From Aldrovandia affinis (lineage: Eukaryota; Chordata; Actinopteri; Notacanthiformes; Halosauridae), in contig JAINUG010000054.1 in the NCBI GenBank assembly GCA_029706075.1, forward strand, positions 4,413,574-4,477,573: 64,000 nucleotides of DNA. Reading direction: 5' to 3'. A program made the translations under genes and the position numbers. Below the pieces are notes generated by a model. The model was not told the DNA's origin and did no database searches. It saw only the letters and a list, made by a program, of their open reading frames with translations. Of the stretch, positions 23,107 to 35,325 are shown in pieces. Numbering within the stretch: position 1 is the first letter of the stretch; every line of letters begins with the position of its first letter.

Positions 23107-25167
23107 ATACACTCAAAACAGCAGAACAGACAGGACGGTACCAAGGTTTTCCAAGTCACTGAAGAGCTTTAGTCTCCCCCTATACTTAAAGAACATGCCA
23201 TCTGAAGTCAGGCGCTACTTCAAAACTCAATTATTTGCCCTGTGTAAACTGAGCATTTTCACTTTTTCACCATTTATTACATTATTCCCCCCCCTCTCCA
23301 TTTTAATTACATTGCGGCGCAGTGGCAGAGCAGCACAGCACACACACACAGATACACACAGACACACACAGTAGTAATTACAGGAAAGGGAGTAACAGAG
23401 TGTGTTAACATTCTGCATCCCCACCTTCACCCCCTCCGATCCTCGGCTCGGGCGCAGTAAGATTCTGAAAGTCTGCTCACTTCACCTCACACGACACGAC
23501 ACCCCATCCCAGGCACCGCAGGGGCGCACCTCAGAGAGCGAGCGGCGTACGCGCGGCCCGTACGCTCCGCCGGGGCGGCCCACTCTCACTCGTGCTTACC
23601 GCCGGCGTTTGCGTGACGATTCGCTTACTCATCGGCCGCCTCAGCTTCTCTCCCCGTCGCCCTTTTTGGAACTCCTTTTTTTAAACAAAAAAACAACACT
23701 TTTTTAATGGTCAGGATAGCAGAGCTGAATCAGACCTTTTGTGCTTTATTACTCATTGTGCACAGTCAAGGGTAGCGTGAATAGTGCGCACACATCCTAA
23801 CAGAGAAGGTGCTGGGCCGGCGAAATGACAAAGGCAGCAACAAGGAACCGCCAGCGCACTTGTGACGCTCCCCGATGCGGTGAATTTTATATAGGAACGT
23901 TCCCTGGGCCCATTTTGGGTCCAAGCGCCGTCCGTCCCTACATTGAATGTAGCACACTGCGGGTTTTTGGAAAGCAGGACTGCACTCTAAACGGACGCAA
24001 AAGGCCAACGAGGGAAAGGGGAGGGCGGGCGCTGGCCGTGAAACCCCGACGGACACTCGCGGCACTCGACCCGCACTTACTCAAGCGCTGCCTTTATTTT
24101 GGCGGTCCACTGCACCTTCGTCTTCAACCTGTACCGCGTCCAAGCTTTAAGCTCAAATCTCTTCAAAGATATTTCCGGTTGCCCGTAGCATTGAGTGTAG
24201 AGGCGTTTTTGCTGTCAGAAGAAACGGTGTTTGCGCAGCTCTGTGATGCCAGCAAAGACTATCGAAAGCATTGAAGGGGTAGACGGCCTTTTGGCGAACC
24301 TCTAATCGTGCTAACCCATCCATTAGGGTTATTTATTAGGCGCTGAGCAGAGGAAACGCATTCAATGAAATGACGAGCTACGCGTGTTTGGCTTGTAGGT
24401 TTGCTTTACGTGCGAGAGACAAGACTGGATTTCGACCCACCTGGAAAGATGCATTTTTACAGCACAAAAAAAAGGGGGGCTTTTTTGGGGGGCTTTTAGA
24501 TCTCGACTGTTTCCAAGGCAACGGAACTTTATAAGGAGTCACGAAAGAGCCGGACATTGAAGAGCCGTCTTCGTTTGTTGGAATGTCACGGTGTTATTTA
24601 ACCGAGTTAACGTTTGATTCTTTTTTTTGCTGAATAAAAGATGGCTTGTTCGGTCTCTAGCTGCGCGCTCGCACGTCAAGAAACAGAACAACTGACAGCT
24701 GCGTCAGATGGCTGGTTTCAATGCAAAACACCAAGCTAACATCATGAGATGGCTGTGACAGCTTCAGTGAGCTAGCTAGGTCAGGGGCAAAATAAATGGA
24801 ATGAAGCTTGCTCGCATGGTGCTGAAATATTGGATGGAACTCTTATATGTTGGTTTAGTGTAGGGCCAGCTAGTTAGCAGTTCCGGTTAACTGACACTAG
24901 TCTCATGGTCCCGTTTAGATTTTTGTTAAAATGCTCGTGGCTTGAAGACAGTAGAGTATTTTTTATATTGTGTACAGAATGTTAACATAAAAAGTTTAAA
25001 CAAGGTCTAGATAGTGCTCACTGACTGACTGCTGACTGCCACAGGCCTTCAGGAAGGTCAAAGCTGTGTGCGCGCCTGCATGCGTGTTTGAGATGCAGAC
25101 CGATTGATCGTGTTTAGCCATAGGTGCGCCGTAGCGTTTACAGTCTGTCCCTCTCCTCCCTCCACAG
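23107..25167. other. Unique sequence upstream of the tanc2 exon
   Basis: Contains a short (CA)n at 23339-23372 and the solo Tc1-like end at 24087. Inferred to be 5' intron of tanc2. No exon recognised. Confidence 0.4.
24087..24108 (+). repeat. Second solo terminal repeat resembling the Tc1-like ends
   Basis: GCTGCCTTTATTTTGGCGGT differs by few bases from the solo end at 7767. The flanks also share an AAGCG-GTGCC or AAGCG-CTGCC lead. No partner end was found. Confidence 0.38.
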
Positions 25168-25200
25168 ATTTCTCCATAGCCGCCGCGGACTGGTGCAGCC
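25168..25200 (+). other. 5' UTR part of the tanc2 exon, with splice acceptor
   Basis: The acceptor is a pyrimidine-rich run (CCCTCTCCTCCCTCCACAG, ending at 25167). It is followed by 33 untranslated bases and the ATG. The context GCAGCCATGT gives a C at -3, so the Kozak match is only moderate. A strong acceptor directly before the start exon means at least one non-coding exon and the promoter lie upstream, inside or left of the window. The 33-base leader contains no ATG. Confidence 0.6.
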
Positions 25201-25267
25201 ATGTTCAGGAACAGCTTGAAGATGTTGCTCAGCGGCGGCAAGTCCAACCGCAAGAACCGCAACAGTG
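25201..25267 (+). CDS. tanc2: First coding exon of a TANC2-like synaptic scaffold protein (partial gene)
   Basis: Seen: a start codon at 25201 opens 22 codons plus one base and ends at a GTGAGT donor (phase 1). The peptide begins MFRNSLKMLLSGGKSNRK and is basic. Known: from memory, vertebrate TANC2 begins MFRNSLKMLLTGGKS and then RKNRSSD, with Asp split over the next junction; phase 1 here (G|) fits a split Asp codon. TANC1 starts differently. TANC2 is a large cytoplasmic scaffold with a P-loop-like region, ankyrin repeats, TPRs and a C-terminal PDZ-binding end; it acts at excitatory postsynaptic sites with PSD-95-type proteins and kinesin KIF1A. The exon carries only the short N-terminal tail, so no domain can be checked. 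Teleosts usually keep two copies (a and b); which one this is cannot be told. The following exon was not found, which implies an intron longer than 38 kb. Confidence 0.68.
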
Positions 25268-26655
25268 GTGAGTCGCGCAGCCCCCCGGGGTCAAAGGGAC
25301 ACTGTGACCGCGGTGACCGCGTTCACCCGCGATGCACCTGTTCACGTTCTGGTTGGGGGGGGGGTCAGTCGGGTGTGAACTGACATTGAGCTTCCACATG
25401 GGGGGGGGGGGGGGGGAAGAGTCTGACAGTCACAGAGGTCAGTTTCCCGCCAACACGCGACAGGCACTAACAAGGTCCTTACCCTGCACTATGACTGTGA
25501 ACCTCCCTGTGAATGCAAAGGGCTCAAGGACCGCGATGGAAATAAATCCTTCAGTTTTTACTGCCGTCCCCGATAGTTTGTTAACGTCCGTACTGCCACC
25601 GCTTTACCGTGCGGTTGCGTACGTGTTTTTACTCATCTAATAAACGCATGCATTCATTCATCCGTCCGTCCGTTCATTCATTAACTCGCGCGGCTCACCG
25701 CGCGCCACATGCCCTGAGTCAACGGCGCTATTTTTAAACCGAGCGGTGCTCTGGGAGCCCGGCGCACGGGAGCCAGTGGGAACGAGACACCTGCAGTTTT
25801 CCACGCCGGAGGCACAGAGGACGTCCTCCTTCGAGAGGAGCGGGCGTGCGGAGGCAGGCAGAGGTGGCGCGAGGGACGGATTCAATCGTCATTTGTCCTT
25901 CGCTTCAGTGTCCGTAGCTTTGACTTATTTAAGATTTGTTTGCGCTAGATTTGTTTTTCCCTCACAAATGTAGTTCGGCAAGGTCGGCCAGATGATCTCG
26001 CCAAATTGCGTCTGCGAACGCGAATAAAAAAAACCCAAACGCACTCGCGTTTATTTGTAGGTCCAAATGGGGGGCCAATGATCGATTGAATCCAGGCCAG
26101 CGTTTTCAGCAGCAAACGCAGAGAGCGATGCTTTTTCCCTAGTGCTGCCGGGGCTTCAGTAATGCCGTTCGAATGCGATAATGTTCAGAATTCACCGGGA
26201 TACTGCGAGGCAGTACGGTGGCCGCAGTGAAGCAGCTCCTCGGGCCGGCGCCTTTATCACACCGCGACAATGTGCCGGGTAAGTGTATTCTCCCCGGGTC
26301 CGCCGGGCCGGCTGTGATTCGTATGCCCCCGTGCCCCCGGCCATCGGTGTGGAAAGCTGGGTGAAATTCTGTGTATTCCACAAGATGGATCTTGCTGAAA
26401 AATAAAGAAATGCTAGGCTAGGTAACACACTTGCAAAATTGCAAAAACTGGCCGATTAAGTAGGTTTCCCATCGGCGTCGTAAATAACAAACATTTGGAA
26501 GCATGCGGTGATGACATTGCACTGGTATTTTTAAATGACAGAGTGGGAACAGAGTCAGCCTCGTTTTGGAGAGACTTTCTCTCCCATTCATTCTGCCACA
26601 CTGGCCTCGCTGGGAACATTGGGGGGTTTCCCCACAAGCAGAACCGGAAAATCAC

Positions 26656-26731
26656 TGTGTGTGTGTGCATGAATGTGTGCATGCCTGTGTGTATGTGTGT
26701 GTATATATATGTCTCTCTGTGTTTGTTTGTT

Positions 26732-26769
<38 letters not shown>

Positions 26770-26800
26770 AATGTGTGCATGCCTGTGTGTGTGTGTATGC

Positions 26801-26834
<34 letters not shown>

Positions 26835-26845
26835 ATGTGTGCATG

Positions 26846-26880
<35 letters not shown>

Positions 26881-26917
26881 ATGAATGTGTGCATGCCTGT
26901 GTGTGTGTGTGTGTGTA
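26656..26917 (+). repeat. (GT)n compound microsatellite
   Basis: GT runs separated by GTGTGCATGCCTGTGTG units that occur about five times; a 258-residue His/Thr-rich frame on - is an artefact. Confidence 0.93.
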
Positions 26918-27264
26918 GAAACACCCCATAGCTGACCCCCATGTTCCATGGTAAACATGTGGCTGTAAATTGGTGCGAGTGGACGCCGGAGTGCTTTCTG
27001 GTGCTCAGAACGCTGTCCTGAGTGCTGCTGTGCCCTTGAGATGAGCTGCTCTGTCTCCCAGCTGCTGCTGTTGTGCCCTTGAGCAGAGATGTACTTTACC
27101 TTCAGTTCAAATCCAAATGGGAGGGGGGGAATAAAAATACAGCTGTATAGATTTGTTGCTGAATGTGTAGGGTTTAAATTTGTTGACATTGCAAGTCTGG
27201 ATGAGGTCAGTTCATGTTATGAAATTATACTAATTATATTATGAATTAATTTAATGTGACTGGG

Positions 27265-27316
27265 GTATCTGTCTGTATGTGTGTGTGTGTATATATATAT
27301 ACAGTATATATGCATA

Positions 27317-27349
<33 letters not shown>

Positions 27350-27366
27350 TATTATATATATATACT
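27265..27366 (+). repeat. (GT)n/(TA)n compound microsatellite
   Basis: Alternating GT and TA blocks, including TATATATATACAGTATATAT (27292), a near palindrome able to form a cruciform. Confidence 0.9.
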
Positions 27367-27832
27367 GTACATAAATATATGAAATGATTTTCTGTTTTTG
27401 TTTCATTATAGGCACTGGTTGTGTGTGTCCAGCTCTGCGTCGGTTTGCTTGTTTTGCAGTACATTCCTGCTGAAGCACGGACATGCTCATCGTACACTCT
27501 GTATGCAGTCTCCTGGCCTCAGTGTAGTGGGAGAGCGTCCCTGCGACCTGTTGCCTTAACGATCACCCCTTCCCCTAGAGGCAGAGAGCTGAACTGCAGC
27601 TTAACATCACGATCTGCTAGGTATATGCAGGGGTCCAGATTAGCAGTCGTCCTATCGTCTCAGACGACTAAAAATGAAGAAAGACGACCTTCGGTTTCCA
27701 AGTCATCGTCCTGGCTGACGACTGAATTTAGGATTTTAATTCATTTTAATGAGCTAACTGGAACTATTTCTGTTTTACACTCACATCGTAACAAACACAT
27801 CACGCACGGATATTCAAAAGTATTTCTGAAGT

Positions 27833-27905
27833 TAATTTACATTACATTACATTACATTACAGGCATTTGGCAGATGCTCTTATCCAGAGCAACGTACAAC
27901 AAAGT
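27833..27905 (-). mobile_element. SINE tail fragment nested in the hAT-like element
   Basis: Five ATTAC repeats precede GGCATTTGGCAGATGCTCTT and CCAGAGCAACGTACAAC. It lies inside 27628-28742, so it either hitch-hiked with or inserted into that element. Confidence 0.6.
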
Positions 27906-28049
27906 GTTCCCAGCGAGTTCCCAGTGGGAAAAGCGGCACATTGTCACTCGCATGCCGTCTGTGCTCACTGCTTTTGTTGTTGTTGCTATGCCAGACTCTG
28001 CAGCAGTCAAGCAAGTTCGCAGATCGGGGCACATAGACACAACACCGAG

Positions 28050-28262
28050 AACCAGCTAGTTAGTTAGCTAGCTAACGTTAGCGTTCACAGACATTGGGTA
28101 TCGGTATCTGTTGTTGCTAGTTGCTTGCTAGCACAAGGCTTAGTAAGTGATCATGCATTTATCACTTACTAAGCCTTGAATTAGCAAGCAATATCCGTGA
28201 ACAGTAGCTAGCTAGTAACTGTCTATATTCAGTTCAGTGAGCCCTCCCGCCAGGCTGAAGAA
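28050..28262. repeat. Imperfect hairpin inside the hAT-like element
   Basis: The core arms AAGGCTTAGTAAGTGAT and ATCACTTACTAAGCCTT (28137-28177) pair perfectly around a loop near 28157. Outer arms rich in GCTAGCTA, with TTGCTTGCTAG and CGTTCAC blocks, pair again after a deletion in the right arm. It may be a nested foldback or an internal inverted duplication. Confidence 0.65.
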
Positions 28263-29254
28263 TCGCTGTGATTTTCCTGCAGTGATTTCTCATCTCCGTC
28301 CTACAGTCCAAGCACAAATCATTCCCACATCCCTGCTCGGTTAAATCTAGGAATTATTAGCTAGCTATTACGTTAGCTGCCATACCACACTAGTTGGGAA
28401 TGGAAAAATCGTTCTCGTTCGAGTCCTGACTAGAGTGTATGTTATCATATACTGTTCAGCAGAACACTAGTCGCTAACGCCACCTGCGGGCACCCGTCAG
28501 AGCTTCGTGTCCATCATTGGGCTACGTACGACGTAGTGATCGCATTTTCAAAGATGTGGAGATGTATTGAGGGTGCAAGTCCACCCCCACTAAAAAGGCT
28601 AAAACCAAAGAAGATCACCTAAAAACTCAGCGAAAATATGATTCAGAGAGCAGAGATTGCACTTTCCAGCAAATTTTGCAGCAACGCGAGTAGGATACTT
28701 GCCCTTTGACAAGTGTGACTTTTACCCTAATCTGGGCCCCTGTATATGAATTTCAATCTGTGATGCCATGTGATTGGTTGAAAATAGACAGCAATCACAC
28801 TGCTCTATCTGCAGTTGAACACAGTTCTGGGCTTTGGACTCATCAGTCCAAATCTCATCAGTCTTGAGTCATGTTTGCCCGGCGCATATTTTCTACATTT
28901 TCTCTCAAAGTTGGCATCCCCGAGTATAATTTGGGTAAAAGGGAGCTCAGTTCCCAAGGCATGAACAAAGGGCCGCAGTGAAAGGCCAGTGGAGCAGGGC
29001 CAGCCAGAGACAGATCGGTGCGAAGCGTCAGCCAGCGTGGTGTGAAGTGAAGAGGCCTGCCTCTCCGTCAAAGACAGACTGCGCGACTCTGCCTGGTCAC
29101 GACATGCAATTCCTCTTCCCCCAGAAGTAGTCAGGCGAGGGCCTGTTTTTCCTGGGATCCCTCTCGTATACGTGGAACCGAGCCGATATTTTGCCTTGGC
29201 ACAGTCGTAGCAGATCCCCCTGCCCTCCCATATCTTCGCCCTCCCCTACGGGGG

Positions 29255-29870
29255 GAGCCACGGACGAGCAGTTAGCCCAGGCGGTGGCAGGTCGAGCGGT
29301 TCTCTCCCGCCGTTGGCCCCGCGCCCTCGTTGCCTCTGAATAGGCCCGAGCTGTCAGAGCCCAGGAATAAAAACGGGGGGGAATAAAAACGAGGGGGAAA
29401 AAACCCGCGTGGCGAACACTACTGTTCACAGCAGGAGGCACGGCTATCGATTTCTTGTTTTGCTCCCGCTCGTGTTATTCTTGGGTCCGACTGCGCAGCG
29501 CGCACTGGTGTATAATGAAGTGGCCTCTCGCCCAGCGAGGAGAAGCTGCCAAGCCAAGGATCCCCGAACGGAACAGTGCGAGAGGGTCTGTAATTCGGCG
29601 CTTCGGCATGCGGCGCGCGCCGCTCTCCGCTCTCGACCGTGGCCCCTTGACCTTCAGCGCCGTATCGACAGCGCCCTGTCTCTGCTTTACACGGAGGGGA
29701 TTATATTATGTCGTGATTAGCACAACGCCGCCGCTCAACCTCCAGACCGTCTGAAGTGTGACTCGGCGACGGGGAAGTCGCCGCCCGGTGTCACCGGCAG
29801 GAGACGGGAGCCGAGGAGCGAAGCCGGCGGCGTTCCCCCTTCCCCGGCAAGGAGGTCGTGAAGCGGGGCC
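29255..29870. promoter_or_regulatory. CpG-rich block in the inferred intron
   Basis: Dense CpG including CTGCGCAGCGCGCA (29490, NRF1-like) and GGCATGCGGCGCGCGCC (29606). No repeat or exon was recognised; the overlapping frames on both strands are what high GC content alone would allow. Confidence 0.25.
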
Positions 29871-31493
29871 TTCATGGAGAGGAAGGTTCCGGATCGGGGC
29901 GTGGCGCTTTCACCACAGTCTCACCTCTGTGTTTCATGTTCCCGTCTGGTCTTCGGTCTCCTCCAGTCTTGTTGCTGACAGATCCAGACGGTGACGGAGG
30001 TCTTTGACGCTTTTAAGAACACTAGTCAGAGCTCCCAGCCTTGACGGCGGGGAGCGAGTAGAATCCCTCTCTCTCCGCTGACTTGTCTTTTGAGAAAGAG
30101 CTGCTCCTGGGAACAAAATCAATGGGACTGCTTTGTCTGTGTGTGCATGCGTGCGTGAGTGTCTGCACACGTTGAGGCAAACACGACCTAGGGCAAAGCG
30201 GCCTAGGTAAATGTCACCAAAAGACCATGCGTGAGATCCCAGAGAATCCGCTGCTCTGACATCGTCTTTTTTCACCCTTGTTGTCGCGACGCCCTTTCGA
30301 TTGACAGGTCATTGCAGCCGTGTTGATAACTGGATGCGGACGCCTCATTGCCTCGTCTGATGACCGTTGAGTGCATAATGTATAGCTGCCGCGTATGTGC
30401 ACGATGCACACGTCTCCCGATGTCCCGGTTAACGTTGGGTACATACATGCGAGCATGTGTCGTCTCGTTGCCGTGCTGACCTAGCAGAATGAACGCCCAT
30501 GGAAATGGGAAATATGGTTTGCATATCATTTGCATATCGTGGCGTATTGTCGCACAACACCTGGGGGGTGCTTGGGACTGAAATGCGCGCACAGGCGTAG
30601 ATCACGCATACGAGGGCTTTCGACTTTTAGCGAGTGTTTTTCTTGCCGCTCCAGCTCGCCAGGTGATACGGCTCTGCTTTGAGTTGGTTTGAGTCACTCT
30701 TTGACCCGCTCCAGTGTTTGTTATGGGGAGGTTTTCCCGCTTTGATCTTGCGGTGACGGGGGAAAGTGGAAACCTGGCTCTGGAGAGACTGTTGTGACTG
30801 GTGACTTCTTTTGTTCTCTCTCTCTCTCCCTGTTTCCAGCTAGTGCCGTCAGACACTTGACGGCCCCCCATTTGAGTCGCGGGTTTCTTCATTCTCCTTC
30901 CGTGTGAAATGGAAGCCCCCTGCCGCACGTGTTTGGTATAAATTAAATGGAAGCGGTCGACGTCTCGCTGAGAAGAGCGCAAGATTACCGCGACGTTGCT
31001 GCTACGGTGTGAAACTTTTGTTTGCCTCCACATTTTTGACCTCCGTGAGAAGAATGAACCACACCGCTCCCGGGCGGTCGGCCGAGCCTGAAGGCAGAGA
31101 CTGTGGTTTTTTCCCCTAAACATTTCGAGAAGGCTGCGATAGACACGCGAGATTGTCACGTGCGTGTTAATTCGTCGGCGTTGAACTCTGCGGCCTCTCG
31201 TCCTCTGCAAGCTCCCGCTGGGGATGTGAGTGTGGCGCTCCCAGTACGTAGCGTTTTGTGCCATTCCACGTGCCATTTGCGAGAAGCAAAAAAAAAAAAA
31301 AAAAGGCTTCCAATCAGTATGCTAGCATGCTATGCTAACTGTGCTCCTGGAATCGCTCCAAACTGCTTTGGGAGGTCGCTGCTCAGGCCCCTGAACCGCC
31401 AGTCAGAAGGGCAGGCTAGTTGGTTTCCAGCTGAGACCGGCACGTGCAGGAGAGCGGCTATTGTCTTAGGGAACGGACAGATTTAGTGTGTGT

Positions 31494-31707
31494 AGGTGGC
31501 AGCGTAGCGTAATGGTTAGGGAACTGGACTTGTTGCTGCTGGTTCAATTCCCAGGTGGAGCACTGCCGTTGTACCCTTGGGGAAGGTACTTAACCCAAAT
31601 TGCTTCGGTAAAATACCCAGCTGTATGAATGGGTTGCGTGTAAAGAAATGTAAACTGTGTAAGTCGCTCTGGATAAGAGTGTCTGCTAAATGCCTAAAAT
31701 GTAAATG
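31494..31707 (+). mobile_element. tRNA-derived SINE, GCATTTAGCAGA-tail type, copy 2
   Basis: The + strand copy is complete: AGCGTAGCGTAATGGTTAGG (A-box region), TGGTTCAATTCCCAGGTGG (B box), GGTACTTAACCCAAATTGC, and the tail CGCTCTGGATAAGAGTGTCT GCTAAATGCC. It directly precedes a (GT)n tract. Confidence 0.85.
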
Positions 31708-31725
31708 TGTGCATGTGTGGATGTC

Positions 31726-31729
<4 letters not shown>

Positions 31730-31759
<30 letters not shown>

Positions 31760-31760
31760 T
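31730..31760 (+). repeat. (GT)n microsatellite next to a SINE
   Basis: A short pure GT run 25 bases after the SINE tail at 31707; microsatellites commonly seed at such tails. Confidence 0.88.
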
Positions 31761-33700
31761 GTCCGCAGCGGCGAATGAGAACTAATTAGCAGCCCAGCAA
31801 ACCCTTCAAAGCGAGCCATTGAGCACAAGCCGCCGATTATGCAAGAACGATGCGCGCGGTGATGTAACAGATTTTTGGGAAGCTCACGGCACTTGTTTGT
31901 TTTAGTCCTCGCCAGGTTTTCCGCCGTTAATGAGTTCCTGCTGCATTTATTTACATAGTCGTTCCTTCCTGCCTGTTAGCCACACCGGTGGCATTTGGAC
32001 CGCTCCGATTAGAAAACATTAGGTGGCAAGGGATTCAGGCGAAAGTCCACAATTAAATTCTCTGTGTAAAAAGAATCGTTAAAAAACGACAAAAAAAAAC
32101 CGCAGATCTCGTCTTTTGCATAGATTTCTTTTTCCGTTCAAGGAAAATTGGGCACCGAGAGAGTGAAAGTCCACTGTTTATGGAGGAAAGAAATTGCTAA
32201 TTTGTCACACACATTTTTTAATTATTACTTTATTACTGAATGTAGTGCGCGGTAGATGAGGTATTGATGAATAAGAGCCTTGTTGTACCAGTACAGAGAG
32301 ACGGTACACTACTCGCTCTAGCAGAATTCACCCGATATCGGCTGCGGCCCTTACGCAGAAACCTTTGGACTAGAACATTGTTAAAATAGGCAAGCTCCCC
32401 TGGGAAGCCCAGGCTTTGTGTATGAAAGGGATAAGTAAACCGTCTTGGGTTGAACTCCTTACAACTCCAGAACTTCCACCATAGTAAATTGATGGGTGGG
32501 GGGTATGTCAAATTTTCACGAGTGGCTGGCCTGATTTGCCAACAAGTAGAGCTCATTCATTTTCACGTCGATGCAAAAACAAAAAGGGGGGAAAAAATGA
32601 TGGTGTGTGGCGCCCTGTCATCTGATTTGTTTTGTTTGTTTTTTCATTGGCAGGACAATAAAGTGGCTTTATTAGTCTGTAAATCGGCCGGCGAGATTGT
32701 TCAAAACTTGGCCACGGGTGGAGTACCACTGCAGTCGACTGCTGCTGAAATATTATTAAGACACTTGTGCTGATCTTTGAGCCATTTGCATTGTGCGTTG
32801 CATTGTTTAGCGGCGCAGCGAGGGAAATCAATGGGCGAATAAACTATTCCGTTGCCGCAAAGGAAAACGGGGCCCCCGCGCCGTTGCCGAGTGCGATGGT
32901 AGGCGCGAGCAGTGCATTGTGGGAGTTCGTGCACTTTCCTCCAGATGTCCCCTGCGATAAGGCTTGTGTATTTTCTCCCATCGTCGCCCCTGACCTCGCT
33001 CCCCGCACCAAGCGCGGCGGCGGCGCGGTGTTGGGTATCGGTGTGAACGCGCGTGAAATGTGCTGAATCTGCGCATTCCTCGCCGTGGACCTGAAACCGA
33101 TGTTGAGATTGTCTGAGCTCCGTTTCGCGGACGGCTTTGAGGCTCTCCCTCGCCGCCCCCGCATTAAAGGGGAATCAGTGATGCTCTCCGAGGCTCATGA
33201 ATCATTTATGCACCTGCCTCAGACCCCCCCGCCCCCATCCCCCACCCCCTACCCCGCCTTTTCCCCATATCATCTGGGCCTCTCACTGCACAACGCCGCT
33301 TTGCACACACATCACGATGACACGCGGAACACAGACCGTTGGTCGTGGGCGATCTCGATCCCAGATGACCCCGGATGATTGTCGAGTGCCCAGATGACCT
33401 CGTGATTGCCATTGGCTCGGTGTCTGGCAGGCGGGGGACGGGTCGGCGGTGAACAGACGGCGTCTCCCGGTTGGAACCGCGGCGGTGCGTGAAAACCCTC
33501 GAGCTTGGCGGCTCGGTGCCCCCGAGTCTCGGCCGACGTGGTGGCACTGGGGGCTACCGCTCCGGCTGACCCAGATACCGCGCGTCTCCACTGACCCATT
33601 TAGAGTTACACACTCCCTAGAGTCCCCTCCCTTCCCCCTGCTCCCCCCCCACCCTGCTCTCTTTCTTAGCACACATACAGCACTGATACCACATCCCCCT

Positions 33701-33750
33701 CCCCCACACACACGCACACGCACACGCACACACACGCACACACACTCTCT
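33701..33750 (+). repeat. (CA)n microsatellite
   Basis: CACACACGCACACGCACACG-type run. Confidence 0.88.
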
Positions 33751-35325
33751 CTGGCTGTGTCCCACATCGCACTTTTTTGTGTGTAACTCCCTCAAGCAGA
33801 AACGCATAGTTTCTGACCCTGACTGGCGCAAAGATGCCGACTGCACCAAAGTGAATTTCCCCAGAACTCCACGCCTCGGTCGCCACGTTTCAGGCACCGA
33901 CCCGTCAGGTGCTGGGATAGGCACCGACCCATACGGTATCGGGTGCTGGGAGTTATTTGCGAGGAAAGCCAAAGAACACAAGAATGATGAGAATAGACCT
34001 GCTGTCCAGAGGGTATATATAGCGCTCTGTCAAGTCTGGGCTCGCACATCCCAACGGTCCCCAGGGGGGCAGAATAAAGCTCTGAAGTGTACCCACAGTT
34101 TAGGGCTGTTCTCTAAACACCGTAATCGCAGTGCTTTTTAGCTGTCATATTTTCAGCAATAAGCGTTGTAATTTGTCTCGTTTAAACCAACCCCAGTCCT
34201 CTAAAAATACCACATTCACGTTTAGTCTTTTTCCACGTTTGTGAAACTTCCTCCTAAACCCCCGAAATTGAAACGTTTTGAATGTCGTACTCTATATTTT
34301 TTTACATTTATCGTACTCTGATTTTTTTAAAGTGTTTTTTTTAACATTTGTTTCATTCAACACACCTACAGACAATATCATAAGAATATATGTATATATA
34401 TTTTTAAACTTATTCAGAGAGCAACACTTGCAACCTGAACACAGAGGTGGCAAAATGAAAGACAGAATTCATTTTAATTTTGATTTTCAGTGGCGAAGCT
34501 GATGCTCTGAATGTCTGATTTTCACGGCTCTGTAGACTCGTGGGGTTCCACTGATGTCGGCCCACATGGTTGGGGAGATCCCAGCACGCTGCCATTTTGC
34601 TATCATGGCTCACTTAGAAATGCTCTTAATTCAGTTCTAATCGCATAGTGATTGTGCTCCATCACTGGCTAAGATGTTTCAGTTTGCCCATTGTGGTAAC
34701 GTGTGGGACACCTTACTGACTAGCTGATTCATATTCAATGGTGGAGTAGCCTAAAGCTAGCTAGCCACCCTGGAAGGCAGTCATAATGGGAACGTTCCCA
34801 GGGCTTTGGCTCTGTTGCTGAAGGGCATCCCCAAAGATCGCCCTCAACCCTCGTCCTGGAGAGACCAATGATAGGCTGTTTGGTTTTTTTGTCCCCGGCT
34901 TAAAATCCGCAACCAATTGGGACCCAAGAAACAAGGTGAGGTGAGTTAACTGTTCTCACAGCTACTTTCACTCAATTCAGTGCTTAAGAGCACTGACCAC
35001 CAGCAGACCACGCCGTTCTCCAGGACCAGCGTTAGCGGACCCTGCTCTCCGCCGTGTGGAGAATAAACCCGCGGGCGGAATATGAAAATCTCAAAACAAC
35101 CACGGCGGTTTTCCCCTCTCACATCTGCCACGTGACTCTTCCCTTCCTTTTCCCCCTGTTCCTCCTCCTGCTCCATCTCTCCATCGCTCTCTCGTCCTCT
35201 CATCCTTGCCGTTGACAGCTCTGGCCCCGTGCCCATCAGTGTCGACGGTGTTTGCGGCGGGGCGGGAGGGGGGGGTGTTTGGATGAATGGTAGGACAGAG
35301 CTAAGCCAGACAGTGGGCCCATTAA

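Larger units (their letters stand above)
27628..28742. mobile_element. hAT-like non-autonomous transposon (1115 bp)
   Basis: The ends are CAGGGGTCCAGATTAG and, reverse complemented, CAGGGGCCCAGATTAG (16 bases, one difference). TATATG directly flanks both sides. The interior has a SINE tail fragment (27833-27905) and a large imperfect hairpin around 28157. The open stretch across 27421-28059 crosses the element boundary and resembles no transposase, so it is not a gene. An autonomous relative elsewhere would be needed for movement. Confidence 0.7.
28743..35321. other. Intronic unique sequence apart from listed repeats
   Basis: CpG-rich patches at 29255 (listed) and 33000-33150. A strong acceptor-like CTCTCCCTGTTTCCAG ends at 30839 without a paired donor or coding match. 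An A16 run is at 31290. Confidence 0.4.

Noticed and set aside
22673..23116. 147-149-residue Ser/Leu-rich minus frames
   Set aside because: Translation of the purine tract in several phases.
26413..27189. 258-residue minus-strand frame rich in His-Thr
   Set aside because: It is the translation of a (CA/GT)n microsatellite; there are no splice signals or non-repeat domains.
27421..28059. 212-residue plus frame after an acceptor-like TTTCATTATAG
   Set aside because: It crosses the boundary of the hAT-like element and a SINE fragment and resembles no protein family.
31494..31580. Possible tRNA gene
   Set aside because: Head of a SINE with the same body and tail as copies at 9792, 55346 and 63810.
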